A stretch of DNA of 7,547 nucleotides, from the NCBI GenBank assembly GCA_024763435.1, contig JANTFN010000079.1, forward strand, positions 1 to 7,547, read 5' to 3'. A program made the position numbers and the translations under genes. Source of the stretch: Thermodesulfobacteriota bacterium (GTDB lineage Bacteria > Desulfobacterota > S145-22). The notes under the pieces are model-generated. The model saw nothing but the letters and a program-made list of their open reading frames with translations. It was not told the origin of the DNA and ran no database searches. Of the stretch, positions 1 through 6,255 are shown piece by piece. Each line of letters opens with the position of its first letter. The first letter of the stretch is position 1.

Positions 1-57
1 GGTTCCCAGATCAATAGCAAGATCATTTGAGAAAAATCCAATCAGGGCATTAAACAT
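1..57 (-). CDS. mreB: Rod shape-determining protein MreB, N-terminal fragment (cut by window edge)
   Basis: Reading leftward from an ATG at 57, the 19 visible codons give MFNALIGFFSNDLAIDLGT, after which the window ends. This matches the characteristic MreB start: a short amphipathic N-terminal stretch followed by the actin-fold phosphate-1 motif D-L-G-T. MreB is the bacterial actin homologue that polymerises under the inner membrane and guides the elongation machinery for lateral cell-wall synthesis. The start is supported by a purine-rich ribosome binding site (GGAAAG, complement of 65-70) 7 nt upstream and by a promoter-like pair further out. The gene is transcribed divergently from ruvX-mltG. 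Only the first 19 residues are visible, so integrity of the rest, and the usual mreC/mreD neighbours, cannot be judged. Another MreB paralogue (Mbl-like) cannot be excluded. Confidence 0.85.
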   Translation of the reverse strand, partial: MFNALIGFFSNDLAIDLGT

Positions 58-64
58 TCTTTGT

Positions 65-70
65 CTTTCC
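65..70 (-). promoter_or_regulatory. Ribosome binding site of mreB
   Basis: The complement reads GGAAAG within a purine-rich run (GAAAGGAAAGA), 7 nt before the ATG at 57. It supports that start codon for the truncated mreB. Confidence 0.6.
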
Positions 71-95
71 TTTCGTCAGTTCTCTTTACGTCTGA

Positions 96-124
96 AATGT
101 ATCAAAATAAAACTGGAATATCAA
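96..124 (-). promoter_or_regulatory. Candidate sigma-70-type promoter of mreB
   Basis: On the minus strand, TTGATA (124-119, 5 of 6 matches to the -35 consensus) is followed after exactly 17 nt by TACATT (101-96, 4 of 6 to the -10 consensus). Transcription would begin near 89, giving a leader of about 30 nt that includes the ribosome binding site at 65-70. This is a consensus match read by eye; AT-rich DNA gives such matches by chance, but spacing and position are right. Confidence 0.5.
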
Positions 125-143
125 GAATTAAAAGCGAAAAGTG

Positions 144-194
144 TCTATAAATCCCGTAAACTGCCATTTTTTCTATATTTTTCTATAAATCCCG
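144..194. repeat. 13-bp direct repeat, with an embedded 10-bp tandem repeat, in the mreB/ruvX intergenic region
   Basis: TCTATAAATCCCG occurs exactly at 144-156 and again at 182-194 (38 bp start to start). Between and overlapping these, TTTTTCTATA is repeated head-to-tail at 168-177 and 178-187. T-tracts at 167-172, 178-182 and 197-201 are spaced by about one and two helical turns, so the DNA may be intrinsically curved. The second 13-mer contains the candidate -10 box of ruvX. Function is unknown; regulator binding sites or promoter-associated curvature are possibilities. Confidence 0.6.
161..189 (+). promoter_or_regulatory. Candidate promoter of ruvX-mltG
   Basis: CTGCCA (161-166, 4 of 6 matches to -35) and TATAAA (184-189, 5 of 6 to -10) are separated by 17 nt. 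Transcription would start near 196, leaving a leader of almost 60 nt before ruvX. The -10 lies inside the second copy of the 13-bp repeat and the spacer holds T-tracts. The -35 match is modest, so this is the best candidate rather than a firm call. Confidence 0.35.
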
Positions 195-253
195 CATTTT
201 TGCCCCGTGTGCATCGCCTTGACACTTCATCAAAGCGTGATTAAGGTAGGTCT

Positions 254-676
254 ATGAGATACTTGGGCATTGATTTTGGATCAAAGCGAATTGGACTGGC
301 CATAAGTGACGAGTTGGGGGTTATCGCGGGGAAATACGGCACGATTGAAAGAAAAGGGGTAAAAACCGATACGGGTAAAATTGCCGCGATTGTCCAAGAA
401 GAAAATGTTCGAAAGATTATTATCGGGTTTCCCCGGAATATGGACGGGTCCCTCGGCGGCAGCGCGCGAAAAGTTGAGGATTTTATAAAGGCGCTTCAGC
501 CGCATCTCGATATTCCGATTGAAACGTGGGATGAACGTTTAAGCACGGTTTCCGCGCAAAAAGTCCTGATAAAAGGGGACGTAAGAAGAAAAAAACGGAA
601 AAAAGTTGTGGATCAGCTGGCGGCCGTTATTATTTTACAGAATTACCTTGATCACAGCAACATCCGGAACGTATGA
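254..676 (+). CDS. ruvX: RuvX/YqgF family putative pre-16S rRNA nuclease (Holliday junction resolvase-like)
   Basis: This 140-residue protein has the usual length of the YqgF/RuvX family, an RNase H-like fold. The E. coli member acts in 16S rRNA 5'-end maturation, and family members have also been described as resolvase-like nucleases. Visible motifs are the first strand YLGIDFGSKRIG with Asp7, the loop IGFPRNMDGS (57-66), WDERLST with Glu94 (92-98), and Asp120 in VDQLAA. D7, E94 and D120 are the expected acidic metal-binding set, so the enzyme looks intact. The family more often has a Leu-Pro in the GLPxNMDG loop; here it is GFPRNMDG. A basic stretch (about 107-117) precedes the last motif. 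AAGG at 243-246, 7 nt before the ATG, serves as ribosome binding site. The stop overlaps the mltG start by 4 nt (ATGA), indicating coupled translation. The family is well recognised; the exact cellular role is inferred from homologues. Confidence 0.92.
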   Translation: MRYLGIDFGSKRIGLAISDELGVIAGKYGTIERKGVKTDTGKIAAIVQEENVRKIIIGFPRNMDGSLGGSARKVEDFIKALQPHLDIPIETWDERLSTVSAQKVLIKGDVRRKKRKKVVDQLAAVIILQNYLDHSNIRNV

Positions 677-1668
677 AGTCACTGAAAAAAATTATTTTCG
701 CCTTTTTTATTCTGAGTGTTGTTGCCATCATGATTACGGCATTTAATTTTCTCGTCTTTATGAACGCCCCTTCTCCCGCCACTACGCCGGTCTATCTTGA
801 AATTCCCAAATTAACAAGTTTTAACAGGGTTGTTACAATCCTCAAACAAAAAAATCTTATCTCCAATGCCCTTTTTTTTCAGGCCCTTGCGAGATATAAA
901 AAAGTGACAACCCGGATTTTAAGCGGTGAATATCTTATCCCGCCCGGAAGAACCCCCGGGGAGATCCTGGCCATTCTCCTGAAGGGGCGGGTTATTTTGC
1001 ACCATGTAACCTTTCCGGAGGGGACAACGGTCAGGGAAATGGCGAATCTTTTAGAAAAGAAAAGTATCTGTTCCGCTTACCGTTTTTATAATCTGGCAAT
1101 GAAACCGCATAAAATTGCCTGCCTGTCCGAGACCTTCCCTAATCTTGAAGGCGCCCTGTTTCCGGACACTTATCTATTTCCGAGAAACTACCCGCCACGG
1201 CTCGTCATCAAAAAAATGCTGGAACGATTTTGCCAGGTTTATACCCCAACGCTGAAGGAGAAGGCAAAAACTATCGGATTTACGAATAGAGAGGTCGTCA
1301 CGCTCGCATCCATCATAGAGAAAGAAGCCCTTCTTAAAAGGGAAATGCCTATTATTTCCTCAGTCTTTCACAACAGGCTCCGAAAGGGAATGCGGCTTCA
1401 AAGCGATCCGACCGTTATTTACGACATTCCTTATTTTATAGGAAAAATAACCAAAAAAGACCTGATGAACCCCACACCCCACAATACCTACCGATTTAAG
1501 GGCCTTCCCCCCGATCCCATTTGTAATCCTGGTGCTCCGGCAATACGCGCGGCCCTGAACCCCGCGAAGACCAATTATCTCTACTTCGTGGCGCGAAATG
1601 ACGGTACCCACGTTTTTTCCGACAATCTGGACACCCATAATACCGCCGTACTGCTCTATCAACGCTGA
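673..1668 (+). CDS. mltG: Endolytic murein transglycosylase MltG (YceG family)
   Basis: MltG is an inner-membrane-anchored lytic transglycosylase that cuts nascent glycan strands and is thought to set glycan chain length by terminating polymerisation. The 331-residue protein begins with a short basic stretch (KSLKK) and one membrane segment (about residues 7-30), with the rest predicted periplasmic. The N-terminal half fits the LysM-like subdomain (about 40-105). The catalytic domain shows LEGALFPDTY (158-167), ASIIEKEA (212-219) holding the catalytic Glu (216 by alignment from memory), LQSDPTVIYD, NTY, GLPPDPICNPG and AALNP, then a YFVARNDGTHVFS C-terminal block. All conserved blocks are present and length is normal. 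The start is fixed by the ATGA overlap with ruvX; its own ribosome binding site is weak (GGA), consistent with coupling. Its 3' end faces hemW with a 5-bp gap and no obvious terminator between them. Confidence 0.95.
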   Translation: MKSLKKIIFAFFILSVVAIMITAFNFLVFMNAPSPATTPVYLEIPKLTSFNRVVTILKQKNLISNALFFQALARYKKVTTRILSGEYLIPPGRTPGEILAILLKGRVILHHVTFPEGTTVREMANLLEKKSICSAYRFYNLAMKPHKIACLSETFPNLEGALFPDTYLFPRNYPPRLVIKKMLERFCQVYTPTLKEKAKTIGFTNREVVTLASIIEKEALLKREMPIISSVFHNRLRKGMRLQSDPTVIYDIPYFIGKITKKDLMNPTPHNTYRFKGLPPDPICNPGAPAIRAALNPAKTNYLYFVARNDGTHVFSDNLDTHNTAVLLYQR

Positions 1669-1673
1669 TGCTG

Positions 1674-2873
1674 TTATCTGAGTCCGGAAACCAGTTCAAG
1701 GATCAAGGCATCAAGGATACGACTTCCCGCCCGCGTGGCCTTCAGCCGCCCGTTTTTTTGTTCCAGCCAGCCTTCTAATAAAAGCGGTGCAAACGCCTTG
1801 CGCATTTTTACAACTATTTCCCCCCCGAATTTCGCATGTAACCGATCTATTTCAACCCCTTCTTCCAGACGAAGCCCCGTTAGAAGCACCTCCATGAAGG
1901 CCGCGCCGCAAGACAGGGGGGTTCGTTCTCGGAAAGGCCACTTTCCAGAGCGGGAAACCGCTTCATAGTCATGAAAGGCCACGGGATTTTCCCAGTGGGC
2001 GCCCCAGGGGCCACAATCCCGCGCGAAAAAGGAAACGGCACCCAGTCCCAATCCGATGTAAGGGGCAAGGTGCCAGTAGGTCAGATTGTGTTCGCAGGCA
2101 AAACCCGGCCTGGAAAAATTCGAGATCTCGTAATGTTCCAACCCTGCCGATGCGGTTTTTTCTTCAATAATATCAATTAGTTTTACAATTTTTTTCTCCG
2201 GGGGAAGCAAGAGTTTCCCCTCGGCCGAGCGTTTCCCAAAAGGCGTTGTCGGATTGATCGTGAGATTGTAAACCGAGAGGTGCGGGACATGAAACCCCAA
2301 GGCCTTTGTGAGATCTGTCGTAAAGTCGGAGGGTGTTTGCTCCGGCAGGCCATACATCAGATCGATATTATGGTTTTCCCATCCGCCATCCTGGATCATG
2401 GCGATGGCCGTTTCCGCTTGCCGGGCTGTGTGTATCCGCCCGAGCCGCTGAAGGAATAGGTCGTTAAAACTCTGCACGCCAAGGCTGATTCGGTTAATAC
2501 CCAGATCCCTGTAACATGCAAGCCTGGAAGCCGTCAGAGACTCCGGGTTTGCCTCGATGGTAAATTCCATGTTTTTGGGAATCCCCTGTGGAAAGAGGCC
2601 ATCTACAAGGGTATGTATCTGATTTTCAGCGAGGAGAGAAGGTGTGCCGCCACCAAGATAGCAACTGGAGACGGTAAAAGCTTTTCCCGCCAGCAGCTCA
2701 GAACGGACAGCCGCCCATTCCGTTAACAGCACCTGAATATAACCCGTAATTTCTCCCTCCCTCCCGGGATAAGAGATAAAATCACAATAGGCGCACTTTT
2801 TCCTGCAAAAAGGAAGGTGGACATACAGACCAAAAGTGGCGGTGGAAGGGTTCGACTGGGCTGGATCTTCCAT
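1674..2873 (-). CDS. hemW: Radical SAM heme chaperone HemW (HemN-like protein)
   Basis: This 399-residue protein belongs to the HemN/HemW radical SAM group. C23, C27 and C30 form the CxxxCxxC motif that binds the 4Fe-4S cluster, followed by D-F. True HemN has a fourth Cys (CxC) where this has Phe32, so HemW, a heme-binding and heme-delivery protein, is the better call than oxygen-independent coproporphyrinogen oxidase. Other family blocks are YLGGGTPS (72-79, SAM binding), IEANPE (106-111), RISLGVQSF (128-136), LGRIH (144-148), DLMYGLP (171-177), YEISNF (248-253) and HNLTYW (262-267), then a winged-helix-like C-terminal domain. The usual His in the following GxGAHS/G segment appears as Val280 (GLGAVSF). 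The ATG at 2873 has no clear Shine-Dalgarno and lies 23 nt after the livF stop, so translation may depend on readthrough or coupling from the transporter operon. No other in-frame start lies close by. Its 3' end converges on mltG. Confidence 0.9.
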   Translation of the reverse strand: MEDPAQSNPSTATFGLYVHLPFCRKKCAYCDFISYPGREGEITGYIQVLLTEWAAVRSELLAGKAFTVSSCYLGGGTPSLLAENQIHTLVDGLFPQGIPKNMEFTIEANPESLTASRLACYRDLGINRISLGVQSFNDLFLQRLGRIHTARQAETAIAMIQDGGWENHNIDLMYGLPEQTPSDFTTDLTKALGFHVPHLSVYNLTINPTTPFGKRSAEGKLLLPPEKKIVKLIDIIEEKTASAGLEHYEISNFSRPGFACEHNLTYWHLAPYIGLGLGAVSFFARDCGPWGAHWENPVAFHDYEAVSRSGKWPFRERTPLSCGAAFMEVLLTGLRLEEGVEIDRLHAKFGGEIVVKMRKAFAPLLLEGWLEQKNGRLKATRAGSRILDALILELVSGLR

Positions 2874-2896
2874 GTTAAAATACCGGCAAGCCGTGG

Positions 2897-3598
2897 TCAG
2901 ACGGCCAGATAGCGCTGCTGGATTTCGCGGTCATTTAAAAGGGATTTCGTTGTCCCCGCGACTTTTATCCGTCCCTTTTCAATGACATATCCACGATCGG
3001 AAACCTCCAGGGCGAACCGCGCGTTCTGCTCCGCAATGAGAACAGGGAGCTCTTTCTTGATTTTCAGGATGAACATTTCGAGTTGTTCCACGATAACCGG
3101 TGCCAGCCCCTCACAGGGTTCATCCAGCAGGAGTATCTCCGGGTTTCCTGCCAGGGCCCGCGCGATAGCGAGGAGTTGCTGTTCGCCCCCGCTCAGTTTG
3201 CCGCCCTTGCGGTCCAACAGCTTTTCAAGGAGGGGAAATAAATCAAGGAGTGTTGACATATTCCAGCGGGATACGACTCCTTTTTTGCCCCGGAACGCCA
3301 CTTCAAGGTTTTCCCGAACGGTAAGGTCCGCGAAGATTCTGCGGTCTTCCGGGACGTATCCGATGCCTTTTCGGACAATTTCATAAGGGGAAAGGCCCGA
3401 AATGGTTTTCCCCATAAATACAATTTTCCCCGTTTTCGGGGGCGTAAACCCCATGATACTCTTCATGGTCGTCGTTTTTCCCGCGCCATTTCGTCCCAGC
3501 AGGCAGACACTTTCATTCTCGCGAATTTCAAGCGAGACACCCTGGAGGACATGGCTGTCGCCATAAAAAGTGTGAATGGTATCAACTTCAAGTATCAA
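2897..3598 (-). CDS. livF: LIV-type (branched-chain amino acid family) ABC transporter ATPase LivF
   Basis: This is one of two ATPases that power the importer encoded here, on the cytoplasmic face of LivH/LivM. Numbered from the TTG at 3610, it shows Walker A GRNGAGKTT (39-47), the LivF-type block VPEDRRIF (86-93) in the Q-loop region, signature LSGGEQQ (139-145), Walker B LLLLDEP (159-165 region) and AEQN (193-196). The usual switch His is Gln195, which is normal for LivF proteins (E. coli has VEQN). The start is not ATG. TTG at 3610 would give 237 residues and has a GAGG 6 nt upstream. TTG at 3598 gives 233 residues beginning ILEVD, aligns better with family N-termini, and has GGAGGG (3608-3603) 4 nt upstream, so I chose 3598. 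Either way the start lies inside the end of livG (11- or 23-nt overlap), indicating coupled translation. hemW follows 23 nt downstream. Confidence 0.92.
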   Translation of the reverse strand: MILEVDTIHTFYGDSHVLQGVSLEIRENESVCLLGRNGAGKTTTMKSIMGFTPPKTGKIVFMGKTISGLSPYEIVRKGIGYVPEDRRIFADLTVRENLEVAFRGKKGVVSRWNMSTLLDLFPLLEKLLDRKGGKLSGGEQQLLAIARALAGNPEILLLDEPCEGLAPVIVEQLEMFILKIKKELPVLIAEQNARFALEVSDRGYVIEKGRIKVAGTTKSLLNDREIQQRYLAV

Positions 3599-4346
3599 GG
3601 GACCCTCCAAGGTAGGCCTCTTTCACCTTCCGGTTTTCCCGGATCTCCTGCGGCGTTCCCTGTGCCAGCAATTGCCCCTGATGCAGGACAAAAATCTTGC
3701 GGGAAACGGAAAACACCACTTTCATGTCGTGCTCCGTAAGGAAAAAGGTTGTTTTTGTCTCATCTGCGAGGCGCTGGATAAGGGCCGTCATCCGCTCCGT
3801 TTCCTCGGGCGTCATCCCGGCTGTCGGTTCATCGAGAAGGATAAGGCGAGGATAATTCGCGAGGACAATCCCAATCTCCACGAGACGTTTATCGCCATAG
3901 GCCAGGTAGCGGGTTTCAACGTCGGAAAATTCTGAAAGTCCTAACTGTGCGAGAATGGCGTCCGTCTCCCGGATGAGCTTTGCATCGCGCCAGTAGGGAG
4001 AAAAAAGGGAAGCCCCCTTGCCGTAATGGGCAATCAAGGCCGACAGGATATTCTGCCTGACCGTCATCCGGCTGAAGATATTTGTAATCTGAAAGGACCG
4101 GCCAATCCCCGTATGCGCTATTTTATAGGGCGGCAATCCTGTGATATCCTTCCCCTCAAAAAGGATTGTGCCGGAGGAGGGTGGAAATTTTCCGGAAAGC
4201 ATATTGTAAAAAGTGGTTTTCCCGGCGCCGTTTGGGCCAATGAGGGCCGTCAGCTCCCCTGTTGTTACAGAGAGAGAAACGTCGCTCACGGCCTGAAACC
4301 CGCCAAAGTTTCGGGTCAGGTGTTTAACCTCAAGAATGGGTGTCAT
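3588..4346 (-). CDS. livG: LIV-type (branched-chain amino acid family) ABC transporter ATPase LivG
   Basis: This 252-residue nucleotide-binding subunit pairs with LivF. It shows Walker A GPNGAGKTT (37-45), Q-loop Gln86 in RSFQITNIF, a LivG-type insertion (about 107-130) seen in this family, signature region LAYGDKRLVEI (148-158), Walker B LILLDEP (168-174) followed by TAGM, and switch His206 in TEHD. The signature starts LAYG instead of the more common LSYG, with D-K-R in place of DQR/QQR. The Gly is kept and I read this as lineage variation, not loss of activity. ATG at 4346 has a strong purine-rich site (GGAGAAGGG) about 4 nt upstream. The start overlaps the end of livM by 17 nt and the stop overlaps livF, as expected for a tightly coupled transporter operon. 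Substrate specificity is not set by this subunit. Confidence 0.94.
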   Translation of the reverse strand: MTPILEVKHLTRNFGGFQAVSDVSLSVTTGELTALIGPNGAGKTTFYNMLSGKFPPSSGTILFEGKDITGLPPYKIAHTGIGRSFQITNIFSRMTVRQNILSALIAHYGKGASLFSPYWRDAKLIRETDAILAQLGLSEFSDVETRYLAYGDKRLVEIGIVLANYPRLILLDEPTAGMTPEETERMTALIQRLADETKTTFFLTEHDMKVVFSVSRKIFVLHQGQLLAQGTPQEIRENRKVKEAYLGGSLDT

Positions 4347-5328
4347 CCGGCCCTTCTCCGTTTTTAATCTTTCTGCCGCGTCTTTTCCCCGCCAGAAGGG
4401 TTCCCAGGACCCCTTCCGGGAAAAAGATAACCAGCGGGATTAAAATCGCGCCTAAAAAAATCATCCAGACATCGGTGAATTTCGTGATAAAATGTTCAAT
4501 GAAAAAGAAAAGAACCGCTCCCGCCACAGGCCCGAGAAAGACATGCGCGCCGCCGAGAATCGTCATCAGGACCGGCTCAGCGGAGGCCGTCCAGTGCATC
4601 ATGGAGGGAGACGCCATGCGGTCAAAGAGGGCAAACAATCCCCCTGCCAGACCCGCGAACAAACCGGCGATAACAAATGCCGAAAGACGATATGCCCGGA
4701 TATTGATTCCCGTAAAGGTTGTCCGTTCTTTGTTTTCCCGAATTGAAAGGAGAATCAGTCCGAAAGAAGACCGGACAATCTTCAGCAGAATAAACGCGGT
4801 GATAAGGAAAAAGAAAGCCGCAATATAATAAAACGCCCTTGGAGAGCTGATTTCAACACTGAAGGGAGCTATCCCGAGAGGCGGCAGGACGATTCCGGTC
4901 AGTCCGTCACTGCCACCTGTCACGGAGCGCCATTGATGGACCAGGGCGTAAAACATCATCCCGAATCCCAGGGTGAGGATAGCAAAATAGATTTCATCCA
5001 GACGGACCGAAAAATAGCCCACAACAAGGGCTGCCAGCATTGCGGCAAGGCTTCCCATGATCAAGGCGGCAGGAACAGACGGAAACGCGTTTATCAACAG
5101 GAAGGCCGTTACATATCCCCCCACGCCGAAAAAAGCGGCATGGCCAAATGACAAAAGCCCCCCGTATCCAAAAAGAAGGTTAAAGCTCAGGGCGAATATC
5201 CCCATAATCAGGATTTCCGTTATAAGCATCGTGATATAGGTGTTTATGATGAGTGGAAGAAGTCCAAGGATAACAAGGGTGCCGATCCAGATAATTATTT
5301 CTCTTCTTTTGTTTTCAGGACGTGGCAT
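4330..5328 (-). CDS. livM: LIV-type ABC transporter permease LivM
   Basis: This 332-residue inner-membrane permease is one half of the transmembrane channel. A basic N-terminus (PRPENKRRE) precedes about nine hydrophobic segments (roughly 11-32, 34-54, 57-80, 84-107, 113-130, 164-186, 214-236, 251-275, 287-312). The hallmark LivM block LLSFGHAAFFGVGGY (58-72) is present, as is the cytoplasmic coupling loop SIRENKERTTFTGIN (195-209 region) that contacts an ATPase subunit. The C-terminus ends in a basic cytoplasmic tail. ATG at 5328 lies 3 nt after the livH stop. No convincing Shine-Dalgarno precedes it (CCTGAGCC), so ribosomes probably re-initiate after livH. The stop overlaps livG by 17 nt. 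Length and motifs are normal for the family; the transported compound cannot be read from the sequence. Confidence 0.93.
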   Translation of the reverse strand: MPRPENKRREIIIWIGTLVILGLLPLIINTYITMLITEILIMGIFALSFNLLFGYGGLLSFGHAAFFGVGGYVTAFLLINAFPSVPAALIMGSLAAMLAALVVGYFSVRLDEIYFAILTLGFGMMFYALVHQWRSVTGGSDGLTGIVLPPLGIAPFSVEISSPRAFYYIAAFFFLITAFILLKIVRSSFGLILLSIRENKERTTFTGINIRAYRLSAFVIAGLFAGLAGGLFALFDRMASPSMMHWTASAEPVLMTILGGAHVFLGPVAGAVLFFFIEHFITKFTDVWMIFLGAILIPLVIFFPEGVLGTLLAGKRRGRKIKNGEGPDDTHS

Positions 5329-5331
5329 GGC

Positions 5332-6192
5332 TCAGGACTTCGCCGCGAACAGGCCGTGCGGTTTTGTAATCAGGATGATTGCGAGAAGGATATAGGGCAG
5401 GGCCATGGTCATCCTGGGCAAAAACTGCGCGCCGTAGGCGTTGATGATTCCGAGGATGAGCGCCCCCACAAATGCCCCGGGGAAACTCCCCAGCCCGCCG
5501 ATAACCACAACGATAAAAGACTCGATAATAATCTTTTCGCCCATGGATGGGCCCACCGCTCGCAGGGGGGACGCCAGCGCGCCTCCTATCCCGGCAAGCC
5601 AGGTCCCGAACATAAAGACGCCGGTAAAAAGCCGGTTCACATGGATGCCGATCCCGGCGGCCATCTCCCTGTCCATGGAGGCCGCCCGGATTTTTTTCCC
5701 CCAGAGGGTAAACCGGAAAAACCCCCATAATCCCATGCCGATGAGCGGCCCCATTACGAGGATAAAAAGGCTGTAAACCGGATAGGTAAATCCATACAGA
5801 TGTACCACGCCATTCAGGAGGGGCGGCGCGTCCACAATGTGATACCCGCTTCCCCAGATCAACCGAACCGCGTCATCCAGAACAAGCAGGATGCCAAACG
5901 TCAGAAGGAGCTGAACGGAAATATCCCGGCCATAAACGGGCCGGAGAAGGGCCATTTCGATGGTTCCGCCTATGAGCGCGACAACAACTGGTGCTACGAG
6001 AAGCGCCAGCCAGAAATTATGGAAAAGGGTAACCGACTGAAAACAGAAATAGGCCCCCAGCATATAAAGGGAGCCATGAGCGAAATTCAGCACGCCAAGA
6101 ACACCAAAAATAATCGTCAGGCCGATAGAAATAAGAAACAGCAGCATCCCGAGAGAAATGCCGTTAAGCAGGTTCATAAAGAAAAGGTTCAT
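5332..6192 (-). CDS. livH: LIV-type ABC transporter permease LivH
   Basis: This is the second membrane permease of the importer. From the ATG at 6192 it has 286 residues, close to other LivH proteins, with about eight hydrophobic segments. Family blocks seen are LTIIFGVLGVLNFAHGSLYMLGAY near the N-terminus (hallmark N-F-A-H-G), ALLRPVYGR in the first third, the coupling loop RAASMDREMAAGIGI, and GGLGSFPGAFVGA toward the C-terminus. I chose ATG 6192 because AGGA (complement of 6199-6202) sits 6 nt upstream and the protein then starts MNLFFMNLLNGISLG, like relatives. An in-frame TTG at 6210 would add six residues but directly abuts the hairpin at 6213-6238 and has no ribosome binding site. A third possible start (ATG 6177) also lacks one. 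livM begins 3 nt after this gene's stop. Confidence 0.93.
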   Translation of the reverse strand: MNLFFMNLLNGISLGMLLFLISIGLTIIFGVLGVLNFAHGSLYMLGAYFCFQSVTLFHNFWLALLVAPVVVALIGGTIEMALLRPVYGRDISVQLLLTFGILLVLDDAVRLIWGSGYHIVDAPPLLNGVVHLYGFTYPVYSLFILVMGPLIGMGLWGFFRFTLWGKKIRAASMDREMAAGIGIHVNRLFTGVFMFGTWLAGIGGALASPLRAVGPSMGEKIIIESFIVVVIGGLGSFPGAFVGALILGIINAYGAQFLPRMTMALPYILLAIILITKPHGLFAAKS

Positions 6193-6198
6193 GAAATA

Positions 6199-6202
6199 TC
6201 CT
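6199..6202 (-). promoter_or_regulatory. Ribosome binding site that decides the livH start
   Basis: AGGA on the minus strand, 6 nt before ATG 6192. The alternatives at 6210 (TTG) and 6177 (ATG) have no comparable site. Confidence 0.55.
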
Positions 6203-6212
6203 GGAAACAAAG

Positions 6213-6238
6213 AGGGGGATGAGCGCCGTCATCCCCCT
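6213..6238 (-). terminator. Perfect hairpin between the binding-protein gene and livH (attenuator or partial terminator)
   Basis: AGGGGGATGA (6213-6222) and TCATCCCCCT (6229-6238) are perfect 10-nt complements around a 6-nt loop. On the minus strand the stem is followed by CTTTGTTTCC, a short interrupted T-rich tail. It lies 17 nt after the binding-protein stop codon and 20 nt before the livH ATG. In periplasmic-binding-protein operons such hairpins typically protect the upstream message end or terminate part of the transcripts, so that more binding protein than permease is made. The imperfect T-run argues for partial rather than full termination. Confidence 0.65.
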
Positions 6239-6255
6239 GACATTTTCCTTTTAGG

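Noticed and set aside
219..247. TTGACA (219-224) plus TAAGGT (242-247) with a 17-nt spacer as promoter of ruvX
   Set aside because: The -10 match is poor (3 of 6), it overlaps the ribosome binding site, and the transcript would start on the ATG itself, leaving no leader.
1694..1720. Short direct repeat (tcaagga, tcaagg, atcaagga) near the hemW 3' end
   Set aside because: It falls in the coding sequence for the C-terminal ILDALILEL stretch and is explained by repeated Ile/Leu codons.
1674..2873. Calling this gene hemN (oxygen-independent coproporphyrinogen III oxidase)
   Set aside because: The motif is CxxxCxxCDF, lacking the fourth Cys of HemN, and the HNxxYW block fits HemW.
4340..4828. 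A 162-codon plus-strand open frame
   Set aside because: Antisense shadow of livM. Its basic, repetitive composition reflects reverse-complemented codons for hydrophobic residues.
5315..5728. A 137-codon minus-strand open frame overlapping livH and livM
   Set aside because: Alternate frame inside livH, Gly/Arg-rich, without its own start signals; LivH in the main frame is conserved throughout.
5800..6222. A 140-codon plus-strand open frame
   Set aside because: Antisense shadow of livH; the translation is polar and low-complexity with no family resemblance.
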